A program made the position numbers and the translations under genes. A model generated the notes under the pieces. That model did no database searches and was not told the DNA's origin. It saw nothing but the letters and a program-made list of their open reading frames with translations. Shown one piece after another: positions 18,050 through 27,184 of a stretch of DNA of 64,000 bases. Position 1 is the stretch's first letter. Each line of letters begins with the position of its first letter. Source of the DNA: Mediterraneibacter glycyrrhizinilyticus (GTDB lineage Bacteria > Bacillota > Clostridia > Lachnospirales > Lachnospiraceae); assembly GCF_015560805.1 (NCBI RefSeq), contig NZ_JADMSO010000012.1, positions 28,164 to 92,163 on the forward strand, written 5' to 3'.

Positions 18050-19465
18050 ATGAAAAAATTTATGGATGAAGACTTTTTGCTGAGCACACAGACAGCGCAG
18101 AAATTGTATCACGGACATGCCGAGAAAACGCCGATCCTGGATTACCATTGTCATATCAATCCGGAAGAGATCGCAAAAGACCGTCAGTTTGAGAATATCA
18201 CGCAGGTATGGCTTGGCGGCGATCACTATAAATGGCGTCAGATGCGTTCCAACGGCGTAGACGAAAAATATATTACAGGTGACGCACCGGATCGTGAAAA
18301 ATTTCAGAAATGGGCGGAGACATTGGAGAAAGCGATCGGAAATCCGCTCTATCACTGGAGCCATCTAGAACTGAAACGGTATTTCGGCTACGACGGATGT
18401 CTGAACGGAGAGACCGCGGAGGAAGTATGGAATCTGTGCAATGAAAAATTGAAAACACCGGAGATGAGCGTGCGGAACCTGATCCGTCAGTCAGGCGTTA
18501 CTTTGCTGTGTACGACGGATGATCCGGCAGATTCTCTGGAGTGGCACAAAGTGATCGCAGAGGATGACAGTTTTGAAGTGCAGGTACTTCCGGCATGGCG
18601 TCCGGACAAGGCGATGAATATCGAGAAACCGGATTACGCCGATTACCTGAAAAAGCTTGGAACTGCGGCGGAAATAGAAATTCATACGTTTGCCGACCTG
18701 AAAGCGGCGCTGAAAAAGCGAATGGCATTTTTTGACAGCATGGGATGCCGCGCTTCCGATCACGCACTGGAATATGTGATGTACGCGCCGGCTTCCGAGG
18801 AAGAGGTGGAAGCGGTTTTCGCAAAACGTCTCGGAGGAGATACGCTGACGAAAGCAGAAGAACTGAAATTCAAGACCGCATTTATGCTGTTTGTCGGAAA
18901 AGAATATGCGCGTCTCGGATGGGCAATGCAGCTTCATTACGGATGTAAGCGTGATAATAATGTATTCCGTTATGAACAGCTTGGACCGGATACCGGATAT
19001 GACTGCATCGATAATTATGCGCCGTCCGGACAGATGGCAGATTTCCTGAATGCATTGAATGCAAGTGACGAGCTTCCGAAGACGATCATTTACAGTCTGA
19101 ATCCGAATGACAATGCGGCGATCGGAACGATCCTCGGCTGTTTCCAGGATTCCGGTGCGATCGGAAAGATCCAGCAGGGATCGGCATGGTGGTTCAACGA
19201 TCACAAAACGGGAATGATCGAGCAGATGACATCTCTTGCGAATCTGGGACTGCTTGGCAACTTTATCGGAATGCTGACAGATTCAAGAAGCTTTCTCTCT
19301 TACACAAGACATGAGTATTTTCGCCGTATCCTCTGCGAACTGATCGGCGGATGGGTTGAGAACGGGGAATATCCGTCGGATATGAAAGTGCTTGGAAAGA
19401 TGGTGGAAGATATTTCTTATAATAACGCGGTGCGGTATTTCGGATTTGATCTTGAGACAAAATAA
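18050..19465 (+). CDS. uxaC: Glucuronate/galacturonate isomerase
   Basis: 471 aa, the usual length of UxaC. It converts D-galacturonate to D-tagaturonate (and D-glucuronate to D-fructuronate), the first intracellular step of uronate catabolism. The N-terminus holds the metal-binding DYHCHINPEEIA motif of the amidohydrolase-like barrel; the central TTDDPADSLEWH and C-terminal TDSRSFLSYTRHEYFRR blocks are characteristic. It has its own promoter with two LacI-type operators and is convergent with uxaB. With uxaB and uxaA it gives the route to 2-keto-3-deoxygluconate; the kinase and aldolase for that product are not in this window. Confidence 0.96.
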   Translation: MKKFMDEDFLLSTQTAQKLYHGHAEKTPILDYHCHINPEEIAKDRQFENITQVWLGGDHYKWRQMRSNGVDEKYITGDAPDREKFQKWAETLEKAIGNPLYHWSHLELKRYFGYDGCLNGETAEEVWNLCNEKLKTPEMSVRNLIRQSGVTLLCTTDDPADSLEWHKVIAEDDSFEVQVLPAWRPDKAMNIEKPDYADYLKKLGTAAEIEIHTFADLKAALKKRMAFFDSMGCRASDHALEYVMYAPASEEEVEAVFAKRLGGDTLTKAEELKFKTAFMLFVGKEYARLGWAMQLHYGCKRDNNVFRYEQLGPDTGYDCIDNYAPSGQMADFLNALNASDELPKTIIYSLNPNDNAAIGTILGCFQDSGAIGKIQQGSAWWFNDHKTGMIEQMTSLANLGLLGNFIGMLTDSRSFLSYTRHEYFRRILCELIGGWVENGEYPSDMKVLGKMVEDISYNNAVRYFGFDLETK

Positions 19466-19471
19466 CATAGA

Positions 19472-19518
19472 AAAGGGCATCGCAATCATCTGATTTAATG
19501 ATTGCGATGCCCCATGTT
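19472..19518. terminator. Hairpin between convergent uxaC and uxaB
   Basis: GGGCATCGCAATCAT and its complement (19475-19489 and 19499-19513) form a 15-bp stem. Flanking T-tracts are weak on both strands, so it is a probable bidirectional terminator. Confidence 0.65.
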
Positions 19519-19551
19519 GTTATCCGGTATATCCGGCAGTTATGCATAGAT

Positions 19552-21039
19552 TTATGCCAGACATGCTTTCATCACTTCATAAGTTCCGTTTTCTTCGATC
19601 GCTTTTAATGTTTGTGCAACGCTTTCTTCAAATCCCGGGAGTTTGCTTAAATCTTCGCCCCAGAAATCTGTGTTTGTGCAGACCGCATGTGTCAGGGACA
19701 CGGCATCGTCCTGTTTGTGTGCGTTGAAAAATTCCAGTACCGCGTGGTCATCGTTGATGATGTATTTGTCATTTCCGCGAACAGCGTGGAAACCGTCTTC
19801 TTTCAATTCCTGTCCTCTGTAAAATGCCAGATAGAACGCAAAAGAAGCTGTGATACATTTCGGTAGTGTTCCTGTTTTTTCAAGGTAGCCTTTCAGCGAC
19901 GGCATAACGCGGGCTTTCCACTTTGATGTAGAATTCAGTGAAATGGAAAGCAGCGCGTGGTCGATGAACGGGTTTTTGAACCGTTCCGTCACGGAAGCCG
20001 CAAATTCTTCCAGCTCTTCTTTCGGTAATGTAAGTGTCGGGATGATTTCGTCGTAAATGGTTTTGTTCATAAAGCCGCAGATCACTTCATCGTTCATACA
20101 GTCGCGAACGATATCCTGCCCCGCCAGATAAGCGCCCAGCACGAAAGAAGTGTGCGCGCCGTTCAAGATGCGGACTTTTCGTTGTTTGTATGGTTTGTGG
20201 TCGTCTGTGATCAGCACCGGAAGTCCGGCTTTTTCAAACGGCAGTTCTTCTTTCAGTGATTTCGGTCCCTCGATGACCCAGAATCCGAAAATCTCTCCGG
20301 TATCGATCAGGTTGTCGATGTAGCCGTTTTCTTCGTTGATGGAATCGGCTTCACTGCGCGGATAACCGGTGACAATACGGTCGACCAGTGTGGAACAAAA
20401 CAGATTTTCCTCGCGGATCCAGTTCATGAAATCATCGCCAAGCTCCCACTGTGCAGCATATTGGAGCACACATTTCTCCAGTTCTTTTCCGTTGTTGTCG
20501 ATAAGCTCGCAGGAGAGGATGACAAAGCCCTTTCCGGTTTCTGAACCGAATGTCTGAAATCTGCGGTACAAAAACTGGGTCAGCTTTCCCGGATAACTGC
20601 TTGCAGGAACATCGGTGAACCGACAGGACGGATCATAGGCGATGCCGGCTTCGGTCGTATTGCAGGTGATGTAGCGCAGATCCGGATTTTCCGCACATTT
20701 TAAAACCTCTTCAAAATCGTTGTATGGATTTAAGCATCGGCTGACACAGGAAATGATCCGCTTTTTGTTGACTTTCGCACCATCCTGAAAACCGCGCAGA
20801 TAGAGTGTGTAAAGTCCCTCCTGTTCGTTGATCTTGTCGGCAAGACCCGGTGCGATCGGCTGACAGAGTACGACTTTGGAGTTGAATCCGGTTTTTTCAT
20901 TTAACATGTCAATAAAATAGTCGACAAAAGCGCGGAGAAAGTTTCCCTCGCCGAATTGAAGGACACGTTCCGGCGCGTCTTTGAGCAGATAACCATCGTA
21001 GCCGATTTCGTTTAATGTTTCGTAATTCAAAGTTTTCAT
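19552..21039 (-). CDS. uxaB: Tagaturonate reductase (altronate oxidoreductase)
   Basis: 495 aa, NAD-dependent, reducing D-tagaturonate to D-altronate. The N-terminal Rossmann part begins near RVLQFGEGNFLRAF, the dinucleotide loop of the long-chain mannitol dehydrogenase family. The C-terminal domain carries KVRILNGAHTS, with the catalytic Lys/Asn/His set typical of UxaB. It is second in a minus-strand operon, 24 bp after uxaA. The related UxuB (fructuronate reductase) is the main alternative; pairing with uxaA favours UxaB. Confidence 0.94.
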   Translation of the reverse strand: MKTLNYETLNEIGYDGYLLKDAPERVLQFGEGNFLRAFVDYFIDMLNEKTGFNSKVVLCQPIAPGLADKINEQEGLYTLYLRGFQDGAKVNKKRIISCVSRCLNPYNDFEEVLKCAENPDLRYITCNTTEAGIAYDPSCRFTDVPASSYPGKLTQFLYRRFQTFGSETGKGFVILSCELIDNNGKELEKCVLQYAAQWELGDDFMNWIREENLFCSTLVDRIVTGYPRSEADSINEENGYIDNLIDTGEIFGFWVIEGPKSLKEELPFEKAGLPVLITDDHKPYKQRKVRILNGAHTSFVLGAYLAGQDIVRDCMNDEVICGFMNKTIYDEIIPTLTLPKEELEEFAASVTERFKNPFIDHALLSISLNSTSKWKARVMPSLKGYLEKTGTLPKCITASFAFYLAFYRGQELKEDGFHAVRGNDKYIINDDHAVLEFFNAHKQDDAVSLTHAVCTNTDFWGEDLSKLPGFEESVAQTLKAIEENGTYEVMKACLA

Positions 21040-21063
21040 AGTAAAGATCCTTTCTGAAAAATA

Positions 21064-22545
21064 TTATAATGTTACTCCTTGTTTGAAGATCGCCATGTCA
21101 TGAAATCCTGCCGCTTCGGATTTGACCTTTTCTCCGGAAGCGATCCGCAGAACGAGATCGAACAGCCGATCGGACAGCGTATCCAGCGTATCGCCGTCCA
21201 CCAGCGTTCCGCAGTTGAAATCGATCCAGTTGGATTTTTTTTCATACAGCGCGGTGTTGGAAGAAATCTTCATCGTCGGGACAGGACAGGCAAACGGAGT
21301 TCCGCGGCCGGTCGTGAATAGGACGATGTGCGCGCCGGAGGCTGCCAGCGCCGTGGAAGCGACCAGATCGTTGCCCGGGGCGGATAAAAGGTTCAATCCT
21401 TTCACGGAAACCGGTTCGCCGTAAGAAAGAACCCCTTTGACGGCAGCGCTTCCGGATTTCTGGGTACAGCCGAGGGACTTGTCTTCCAGTGTGGAGATCC
21501 CGCCTTTTTTGTTGCCCGGAGACGGATTCTCATAAATGGTCTGGTTGTGCGACTTAAAGTAATTTTTAAAATCGTTGATCAGATCGACGGTCCGGTGGAA
21601 CAGAGCTTCGTTTTCACAGCGGTTCATCAGCAGTGTTTCCGCTCCGAACATTTCCGGAACTTCGGTGAGGATCGTTGTTCCTCCGCAGGCGATCAGACGG
21701 TCGGAAAATCCACCCACCACCGGATTTGCCGTGATGCCGGACAGTCCGTCGGAGCCGCCGCATTTCATACCGATGACCAGCTCGCTTGCCGGAATCGGTT
21801 CCCGCTGAAATGTTCCGGCATATTCGGCGAGTTCACGGATGATCTGCAGTCCGTCTGCAATCTCGTCTTCACATTCCTGTGCGACGAGAAAACGGACGCG
21901 TTTCGGATCGTAGTCGCCGATGTATTTTTTCAGTTCGTGGATGCTGCTGTTCTCACAGCCAAGTCCGAGCACAAGGACGCCGCCTGCATTCGGATGGTTG
22001 ATCAGATCGGCGAGGATCTGGCGGGTATGATCCTGATCGTCTCCCATCTGGGAGCATCCGTAAGGGTGTGGAAAAGCGGCGATCTCCTCCACAGACCCGT
22101 CGACAAACTGCTGTGCCTGCCGTTCGATGGCGGTGGCAATATTGTTGACGCATCCGACTGTCGGAATGATCCAGATGCCGTTGCGGATCCCGACTTTTCC
22201 GTCTTTCCGGCGGTAGCCCTGAAAATAACGGGCATTTTCCGCAGTAAGGGGAGACGGCTGAGGATCGTAAGTATAGGTGAGAAGTTCACCGAGCCCGGTT
22301 TTTAAGTTGTGCGTATGGATCCAGGCGCCTGCCGGGCAGTCTTCCTGAAGCGTTCCGATCGGACAGCCGTATTTGATTACGGGTGTTCCGGATTTCAGAG
22401 GAAGAAGTGTGAATTTGTGTCCCTGCGGAATTTCTTCCCTGAGTCGGAATGTGCTGCCGCCGAGTGTGATCTCCTTTCCGGCGGGGAGTGGTGAGAGTGC
22501 GACGGCAACATTATCATTTGGATGGATCTGGATAAATTCTTTCAT
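21064..22545 (-). CDS. uxaA: Altronate dehydratase
   Basis: 493 aa, dehydrating D-altronate to 2-keto-3-deoxygluconate; iron-dependent in characterised members. An N-terminal SAF domain (about 1-90) is followed by the catalytic UxaA domain starting FQGYRRKDGKVGIRN, with conserved cysteines in PTVGCVNN, PYGCSQMGDD and MKCGGSDG. It is the first gene of the uxaA-uxaB operon, read from a promoter carrying a perfect LacI-type operator and divergent from the regulator gene. The start at 22545 follows AAAGGGAACAC, a modest ribosome site. Confidence 0.95.
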   Translation of the reverse strand: MKEFIQIHPNDNVAVALSPLPAGKEITLGGSTFRLREEIPQGHKFTLLPLKSGTPVIKYGCPIGTLQEDCPAGAWIHTHNLKTGLGELLTYTYDPQPSPLTAENARYFQGYRRKDGKVGIRNGIWIIPTVGCVNNIATAIERQAQQFVDGSVEEIAAFPHPYGCSQMGDDQDHTRQILADLINHPNAGGVLVLGLGCENSSIHELKKYIGDYDPKRVRFLVAQECEDEIADGLQIIRELAEYAGTFQREPIPASELVIGMKCGGSDGLSGITANPVVGGFSDRLIACGGTTILTEVPEMFGAETLLMNRCENEALFHRTVDLINDFKNYFKSHNQTIYENPSPGNKKGGISTLEDKSLGCTQKSGSAAVKGVLSYGEPVSVKGLNLLSAPGNDLVASTALAASGAHIVLFTTGRGTPFACPVPTMKISSNTALYEKKSNWIDFNCGTLVDGDTLDTLSDRLFDLVLRIASGEKVKSEAAGFHDMAIFKQGVTL

Positions 22546-22625
22546 AAGTGTTCCCTTTCTTTCCTGAGCGTCCGCGCATACAGGCTGATTCCTTTTCTTC
22601 GCGGCGCCAATATAAAACTACTTGT

Positions 22626-22639
22626 TGTAAGCGCTTACA
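22626..22639. promoter_or_regulatory. uxaA operator
   Basis: TGTAAGCGCTTACA, a perfect 14-bp palindrome matching the uxaC operators. It lies just downstream of the uxaA -10, so a bound LacI-type protein would block initiation. Confidence 0.82.
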
Positions 22640-22642
22640 TAA

Positions 22643-22671
22643 ACGATACACTTTTTCTGTTCCGGAGTCAA
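22643..22671 (-). promoter_or_regulatory. uxaA-uxaB promoter
   Basis: On the minus strand: -35 TTGACT (22666-22671), 17-bp spacer, -10 TATCGT (22643-22648). The -35 hexamer is the same as that of uxaC. Confidence 0.65.
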
Positions 22672-22754
22672 TATAAAAAGAAAAAAACAGATATTTTGGG
22701 GGAAGTATACAAAAGAAGCGGAAAAAAATTGGTAAAAAACACAATGAAAAAAGA

Positions 22755-22784
22755 TTGTAAAAAAGAAAGGACTTACATTATAAT
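22755..22784 (+). promoter_or_regulatory. Probable promoter of the uxa LacI regulator
   Basis: -35-like TTGTAA (22755-22760), 18-bp spacer, -10 TATAAT (22779-22784). TTAC and GTAA half-sites flank the -10, which hints at weak self-repression. Confidence 0.45.
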
Positions 22785-22838
22785 GGTAAGACAGGGATTC
22801 AGGAACAGAAAAAGACCATCAGAAAACGGAGACAGATC

Positions 22839-23843
22839 ATGAATATTTACGATATAGCGGATATGGCAGGGGTTTCCATTGCGACAGTTTCCAGAGTTGT
22901 AAACGGAAGCCCGAATGTCAGTGAGAAGACAAAGAAAAAGGTGCTGGATGTGATCGAGAAAGCCGATTATACGCCGAATGTATTTGCGCGGGGGCTGGGG
23001 CTGGATTCGATGAAGACGATCGGGATACTCTGCCCGGATATTTCGGATCTTTATATGGCGGAGGCGGTATCCGCACTTGAGAAAAAACTGCATGAACATG
23101 GATATGACTGCATCTTGGGATGCAGCGGCGGGGAAAAAGCCGCCAAAGAGTATCATGTCCAACTGCTTTTGTCCAAACGGATCGACGCCCTGATCCTTGT
23201 GGGATCGACGTATGCGGAGAAAGGCGGAAACTGTCAGGAAGCGGATTACTTAAGGTCGGCGGCGAAGAAAGTGCCGATCTTTTTGATCAACGGTTATGTG
23301 GAGGGCGAGAACATTTACTGCTTTTACGGAGATGACCGGCAGGGCGCTTATGATGTGACGTCGGCATTGATCCGGCGCGGGAAACAACGGATTTTGTTTT
23401 TGGCGGATTCCCATACGTTCAGCGCGCAGCAAAAACTGCTCGGATATGAACAGGCTCTCTCGGAGGCGGGATCCCCGATACTCGGAGATCTGAAATTTTA
23501 CACAAAGAATGAAGTAGATTATGTCAAAGAAATGCTTCTGGCACATCGGACATTGGAGTTCGACAGTATCTTTGCCTGCAACGATCTTCTGGCTGTGGGG
23601 GCGCTGAAATATGCGAAAGCAAGAGGAATCCGGATCCCGGAGGAATTGAGCGTGACGGGGTATAATAATTCCGCGGCGGCTCTTTACTGTGAACCGGAAT
23701 TGACGTCTGTGGACAACGGAGTCAGACAGCTGTGCGGCAATGCGGTGGAAAATCTGGTAAAGATCTTACAGGGGCAGCAGGGGATCGGTCAGGACAACCG
23801 GTTTGCCTGCGAGATCGTAAAACGGTGTACGACTGATTTTTAG
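22839..23843 (+). CDS. LacI-family regulator of galacturonate catabolism
   Basis: 334 aa. The N-terminal LacI helix-turn-helix (IYDIADMAGVSIATVSRVVNG) includes the hinge helix near YTPNVFARGL; the rest is a periplasmic-binding-protein-like effector domain. It is divergent from uxaA, and three TGTAAGNGNTTACA operators sit at the uxaA and uxaC promoters. LacI proteins normally bind such symmetric sites with a central CG, so repression lifted by a uronate intermediate is inferred. Regulators of this type in Clostridia are often called UxuR/KdgR-like, but I do not assign a symbol. An intrinsic terminator follows immediately. Confidence 0.9.
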   Translation: MNIYDIADMAGVSIATVSRVVNGSPNVSEKTKKKVLDVIEKADYTPNVFARGLGLDSMKTIGILCPDISDLYMAEAVSALEKKLHEHGYDCILGCSGGEKAAKEYHVQLLLSKRIDALILVGSTYAEKGGNCQEADYLRSAAKKVPIFLINGYVEGENIYCFYGDDRQGAYDVTSALIRRGKQRILFLADSHTFSAQQKLLGYEQALSEAGSPILGDLKFYTKNEVDYVKEMLLAHRTLEFDSIFACNDLLAVGALKYAKARGIRIPEELSVTGYNNSAAALYCEPELTSVDNGVRQLCGNAVENLVKILQGQQGIGQDNRFACEIVKRCTTDF

Positions 23844-23860
23844 AGTCGGTGTACGAGAGG

Positions 23861-23900
23861 AAAAATGGACAGGCTTGGTTTGGTCTGTTCATTTTTTTTA
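23861..23900 (+). terminator. Terminator after the uxa LacI gene
   Basis: AAAAATGGACAG pairs with CTGTTCATTTTTTT, ending in eight T residues; a classic intrinsic terminator. Confidence 0.85.
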
Positions 23901-23934
23901 GAATATGATAAAATGGGAAGCGGAGGTGGATGCA

Positions 23935-24162
23935 ATGGGAAACCACGGAAAAAAGATGATAGCGCCGATCGTTGTAACGGTGCTGATGGTGCTGTATCTC
24001 GTCGGATTCAGCATTGCCGCATTCATAATATTGCCATCTGCATGGGTCTGGATCGTGTTCGGCGGAGTTCCTCTGATCTGTGCAGGCGTGATGATCGCTG
24101 TGTGTATACAGCGGATGAAAGAGATAAGGAGTGGAGAAGAAGATGATCTTAGTAAATACTGA
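23935..24162 (+). CDS. Small two-helix membrane protein
   Basis: 75 aa, not recognised. The ATG at 23935 follows GGAGGTGG. A basic N-terminus (NHGKK) leads into two hydrophobic helices (about 9-29 and 32-55) separated by a very short turn with Trp residues, and a charged C-terminal tail (MKEIRSGEEDDLSKY). The end overlaps the YbjQ start by 20 bp, so translation is probably coupled. It may anchor or modulate the YbjQ protein, but there is no direct evidence for this. Confidence 0.65.
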   Translation: MGNHGKKMIAPIVVTVLMVLYLVGFSIAAFIILPSAWVWIVFGGVPLICAGVMIAVCIQRMKEIRSGEEDDLSKY

Positions 24163-24463
24163 TTACATTTCGGGAAAGAAGTTAGAGACACTGAGCCTTG
24201 TAAAAGGAAGCACCATTCAGTCCAAGAACCTTGGAAAAGACATCAGCCAGAGTTTTAAGACGTTGGTTGGCGGAGAATTAAAAGCATATAACGAGATGAT
24301 GAATGAAGCGCGTGCGCTTGCCACAAAACGGATGGTGGAGGAAGCGGAAGCGCTGGGCGCGGATGGGATCGTGAATATCCGTTATTGCTCTTCGGCAGTG
24401 ATGCAGGGAGCGGCAGAGGTGATCGCCTACGGAACAGCAGTGAAATTTCTCGGGGAAGAATAG
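24143..24463 (+). CDS. YbjQ/UPF0145 family protein
   Basis: 106 aa. The sequence matches the small YbjQ family, seen in the N-terminal TDYISGKKLETLSLVKGSTIQ, the central GGELKAYNEMMNEAR, and the C-terminal GADGIVNIRY segment. Members form ring-shaped pentamers and are called putative heavy-metal-binding, but their function is not established. The ATG at 24143 is used because GGAG lies 6 bp upstream; the GTG at 24131 would overlap that site. It sits between the small membrane protein and phosphofructokinase in a tightly packed operon. Confidence 0.85.
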   Translation: MILVNTDYISGKKLETLSLVKGSTIQSKNLGKDISQSFKTLVGGELKAYNEMMNEARALATKRMVEEAEALGADGIVNIRYCSSAVMQGAAEVIAYGTAVKFLGEE

Positions 24464-24474
24464 GAGGATGGATC

Positions 24475-25551
24475 ATGTTACGAATCGGAATGTTGACCAG
24501 CGGCGGAGACTGTCAGGCGCTGAACGCGGCAATGCGCGGCGTCGTGAAAGGGATCTGCTCAAAGCGGGATGATGTGGAGATCTTTGGATTTCAGGATGGA
24601 TACAAAGGACTGATCTACGGGGATTTTAAGATGCTCACGTCGAAAGATTTTTCCGGGATCCTGACGCAGGGCGGTACGATCCTCGGCACGTCGAGACAGC
24701 CGTTCAAGCTGATGCGCGAGCCGGACGCAAACGGACTGGATAAAGTGGCGGCAATGAAGCATACTTATCATAAACTGAGTCTGAACTGTCTTGTGATCTT
24801 AGGCGGAAACGGTACACATAAGACAGCGAACCTGCTCCGGGAGGAGGGACTGAATGTGATCACGCTCCCGAAGACGATCGACAACGATCTGTGGGGGACG
24901 GATATGACGTTCGGATTTCAGAGCGCCGTGGATATTGCAACCGATACGATCGACCGGATCCATACGACGGCAACTTCCCACAGCCGCGTCTTTATTATAG
25001 AAGTAATGGGACACAAGGTCGGACATGTGACGCTGCATGCGGGAATCGCAGGCGGTGCGGATGTGATCCTGATCCCAGAGATCCCTTATGATATCGACGT
25101 GATCGCGAATGTGATCCAGAAACGTACGCAGGCAGGAAAAACATTTACCATTCTGGCAGTCGCGGAGGGCGCGATCTCCAAGGAAGACGCGAAACTGAAA
25201 AAGAAAGAATATAAAGAGAAACTCGCAAAACGCAAATACCCGTCCATTGCCTATGAACTGGCGGAACAGATCGAGAAAAAGACGGACAAAGAGGTTCGGA
25301 TCACGGTGCCGGGGCATACGCAGCGCGGCGGTTCTCCGTGTCCGTACGACCGTGTATTCTCGTCCAGAGTCGGCGCAAAAGCTGCGGAGATGATCCTGAA
25401 CGAAGAATACGGATATATGGTGGCAATGCGAAACGGCGAGACGGTGAAAGTGCCGCTGGAAGAAGTAGCGGGCAAATTAAAATATGTGGATCCGAAATGC
25501 GGGCTGATCAAAGAGGCGCGGATGCTCGGCATCAGTTTCGGAGACGAATAA
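24475..25551 (+). CDS. 6-phosphofructokinase (mixed ATP/PPi signature)
   Basis: 358 aa, phosphorylating fructose 6-phosphate in glycolysis. It starts at the ATG at 24475 after TAGGAGG. The N-terminal GMLTSGGDCQALNAA, the substrate loop PKTIDND, and the GHKVGHVTLHAGIAGG and PGHTQRGGSPCPYDR blocks are all present. Two donor-selecting positions disagree: the GGNG motif keeps the Gly that favours ATP (E. coli G104), whereas PKTIDND has the Lys usually found in PPi-dependent enzymes (E. coli G124). Asn also replaces the Mg-binding Asp of GGDG. Donor specificity is therefore left open. It is in an operon with dnaX downstream. Confidence 0.92.
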   Translation: MLRIGMLTSGGDCQALNAAMRGVVKGICSKRDDVEIFGFQDGYKGLIYGDFKMLTSKDFSGILTQGGTILGTSRQPFKLMREPDANGLDKVAAMKHTYHKLSLNCLVILGGNGTHKTANLLREEGLNVITLPKTIDNDLWGTDMTFGFQSAVDIATDTIDRIHTTATSHSRVFIIEVMGHKVGHVTLHAGIAGGADVILIPEIPYDIDVIANVIQKRTQAGKTFTILAVAEGAISKEDAKLKKKEYKEKLAKRKYPSIAYELAEQIEKKTDKEVRITVPGHTQRGGSPCPYDRVFSSRVGAKAAEMILNEEYGYMVAMRNGETVKVPLEEVAGKLKYVDPKCGLIKEARMLGISFGDE

Positions 25552-25585
25552 AAAACTGGATATTGATAAAAGAGGAGTTTGATTC

Positions 25586-27181
25586 ATGTCATATACGGCA
25601 TTATACAGAAAGTTCCGTCCGACTTCATTTGAAGATGTAAAAGGACAGGATCATATTATCACAACATTGCAGAATCAGATCAAAGCGAACCGTATCGGGC
25701 ATGCATATTTGTTCTGCGGAACACGCGGAACAGGAAAGACAACGGTAGCGAAAATATTTGCAAAGGCGGTCAACTGCGAGCATCCGGTGGACGGAAGTCC
25801 ATGCGGCGAGTGCGCGATGTGCCGTTCGATCGCGGTGGGAACGTCGATGAATGTGATCGAGATCGACGCGGCGTCCAATAACGGCGTGGACAATATCCGT
25901 GAGATCCGGGAAGAGGTAACGTACCGTCCCACGGAGGGAAAGTACAAAGTGTACATCATCGATGAGGTGCATATGCTTTCTATCGGCGCGTTCAACGCGC
26001 TTTTGAAGACGCTGGAAGAGCCGCCGGAGTATGTGATCTTCATTCTGGCGACGACGGAAGTACACAAGATCCCGATCACGATCCTTTCCAGATGTCAGCA
26101 CTATGATTTCAAGCGGATCACGATCGATACGATCGCGGCGCGGATGAACGAACTGATGGAAGCTGAGCAGGTGGATGTGGAAGAGAAAGCGATCCGCTAT
26201 ATCGCGAAAGTGGCGGACGGTTCGATGCGTGACGCGTTGAGTCTTCTGGATCAGTGTATCGCATTTTATCTGGGGCAGAAGCTGACCTACGACAATGTGC
26301 TGGAAGTGCTCGGCGCGGTAGATACGGATGTATTCAGCCGATTGCTTAGGAAGATCATCCAGAGAGATGTGGCGGCAGTTTTAAACACGGTGGAGGAGCT
26401 GGTCATGCAGGGGCGGGAGCTGTCCCAGCTGGCTGCAGATTTCACATGGTATCTGCGGAACTTGCTTTTGGTGAAAACTTCTGATAGCATAGAGGATGTT
26501 CTGGATGTATCCACCGAAAATCTGCATCAGTTAAAAGAAGAGGCGCAGATGATCGAAACCGATATGCTGCTTCGGTATATCCGGATTTTTTCGGAGTTGT
26601 CCGGTCAGATGAAATATGCGACACAGAAGCGTGTGCTTCTTGAGGTGGCGCTGATCAAATTGTGTACGCCGGCGATGGAGACGACGGAAGATTCGTTGCT
26701 GGATCGGATACGCGCAGTGGAAGAAAAGCTGGAAAAAGGGATCGCCGTGATGCCGGAGGGCGGATACGGCAGTCCGTATCCACAGGGAAATCAAGGCGCG
26801 GCAGGCGGCTTTGGCGACAGGATGGAAGACTCGGTCAAGAAACCGGAGATCCCGCTTGCGATCCCGGAGGACGTGCAGGAAGTCGTGAAAAATTTCCGGG
26901 CGATCGCGGATGAGATCTCGGATCCGGTGCGGACGACGCTGAAAAAAGCGCGCTTAAGCCTCGGCGGCGAAAACCGTCTGATGGTCGTACTTCCGGAGGG
27001 GATCGAAGCGTCCATCGCGGGTCGGGAAGACCATGTAAAAGAACTGGAAGCGCTGATCGAACAGCGGATCGGAAAAAAGGTGGAAGTGGAAGTCCGTCAG
27101 GTAGAAGAGGGGCGGCGGTTCGACGATACATTTGTGGATATTGAAAAGAAAATCAACATGGAAATTACAGTGGAGGACTAA
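25586..27181 (+). CDS. dnaX: DNA polymerase III subunit gamma/tau
   Basis: 531 aa, the clamp-loader ATPase of the replicative polymerase. It has Walker A GTRGTGKTT (about 45), a four-Cys zinc module in CEHPVDGSPCGECAMC, Walker B IIDEVHML, the sensor-1 segment ILATTEVHKIP, and the SRC motif in TILSRCQHYDF. The C-terminal 150 residues form a Gly/Pro linker and a polymerase-contact-like domain. The start follows AGAGGAG. The ybaB-recR neighbours downstream are the classic dnaX-ybaB-recR arrangement. I see no obvious slippery sequence for a short gamma form. Confidence 0.96.
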   Translation: MSYTALYRKFRPTSFEDVKGQDHIITTLQNQIKANRIGHAYLFCGTRGTGKTTVAKIFAKAVNCEHPVDGSPCGECAMCRSIAVGTSMNVIEIDAASNNGVDNIREIREEVTYRPTEGKYKVYIIDEVHMLSIGAFNALLKTLEEPPEYVIFILATTEVHKIPITILSRCQHYDFKRITIDTIAARMNELMEAEQVDVEEKAIRYIAKVADGSMRDALSLLDQCIAFYLGQKLTYDNVLEVLGAVDTDVFSRLLRKIIQRDVAAVLNTVEELVMQGRELSQLAADFTWYLRNLLLVKTSDSIEDVLDVSTENLHQLKEEAQMIETDMLLRYIRIFSELSGQMKYATQKRVLLEVALIKLCTPAMETTEDSLLDRIRAVEEKLEKGIAVMPEGGYGSPYPQGNQGAAGGFGDRMEDSVKKPEIPLAIPEDVQEVVKNFRAIADEISDPVRTTLKKARLSLGGENRLMVVLPEGIEASIAGREDHVKELEALIEQRIGKKVEVEVRQVEEGRRFDDTFVDIEKKINMEITVED

Positions 27182-27184
27182 AGT

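Noticed and set aside
22626..22639. uxaA palindrome considered as a catabolite (CcpA cre) site
   Set aside because: It resembles cre sites generally, but matching variants at the two uxaC positions and the adjacent LacI gene favour a specific operator; CcpA binding is not excluded.
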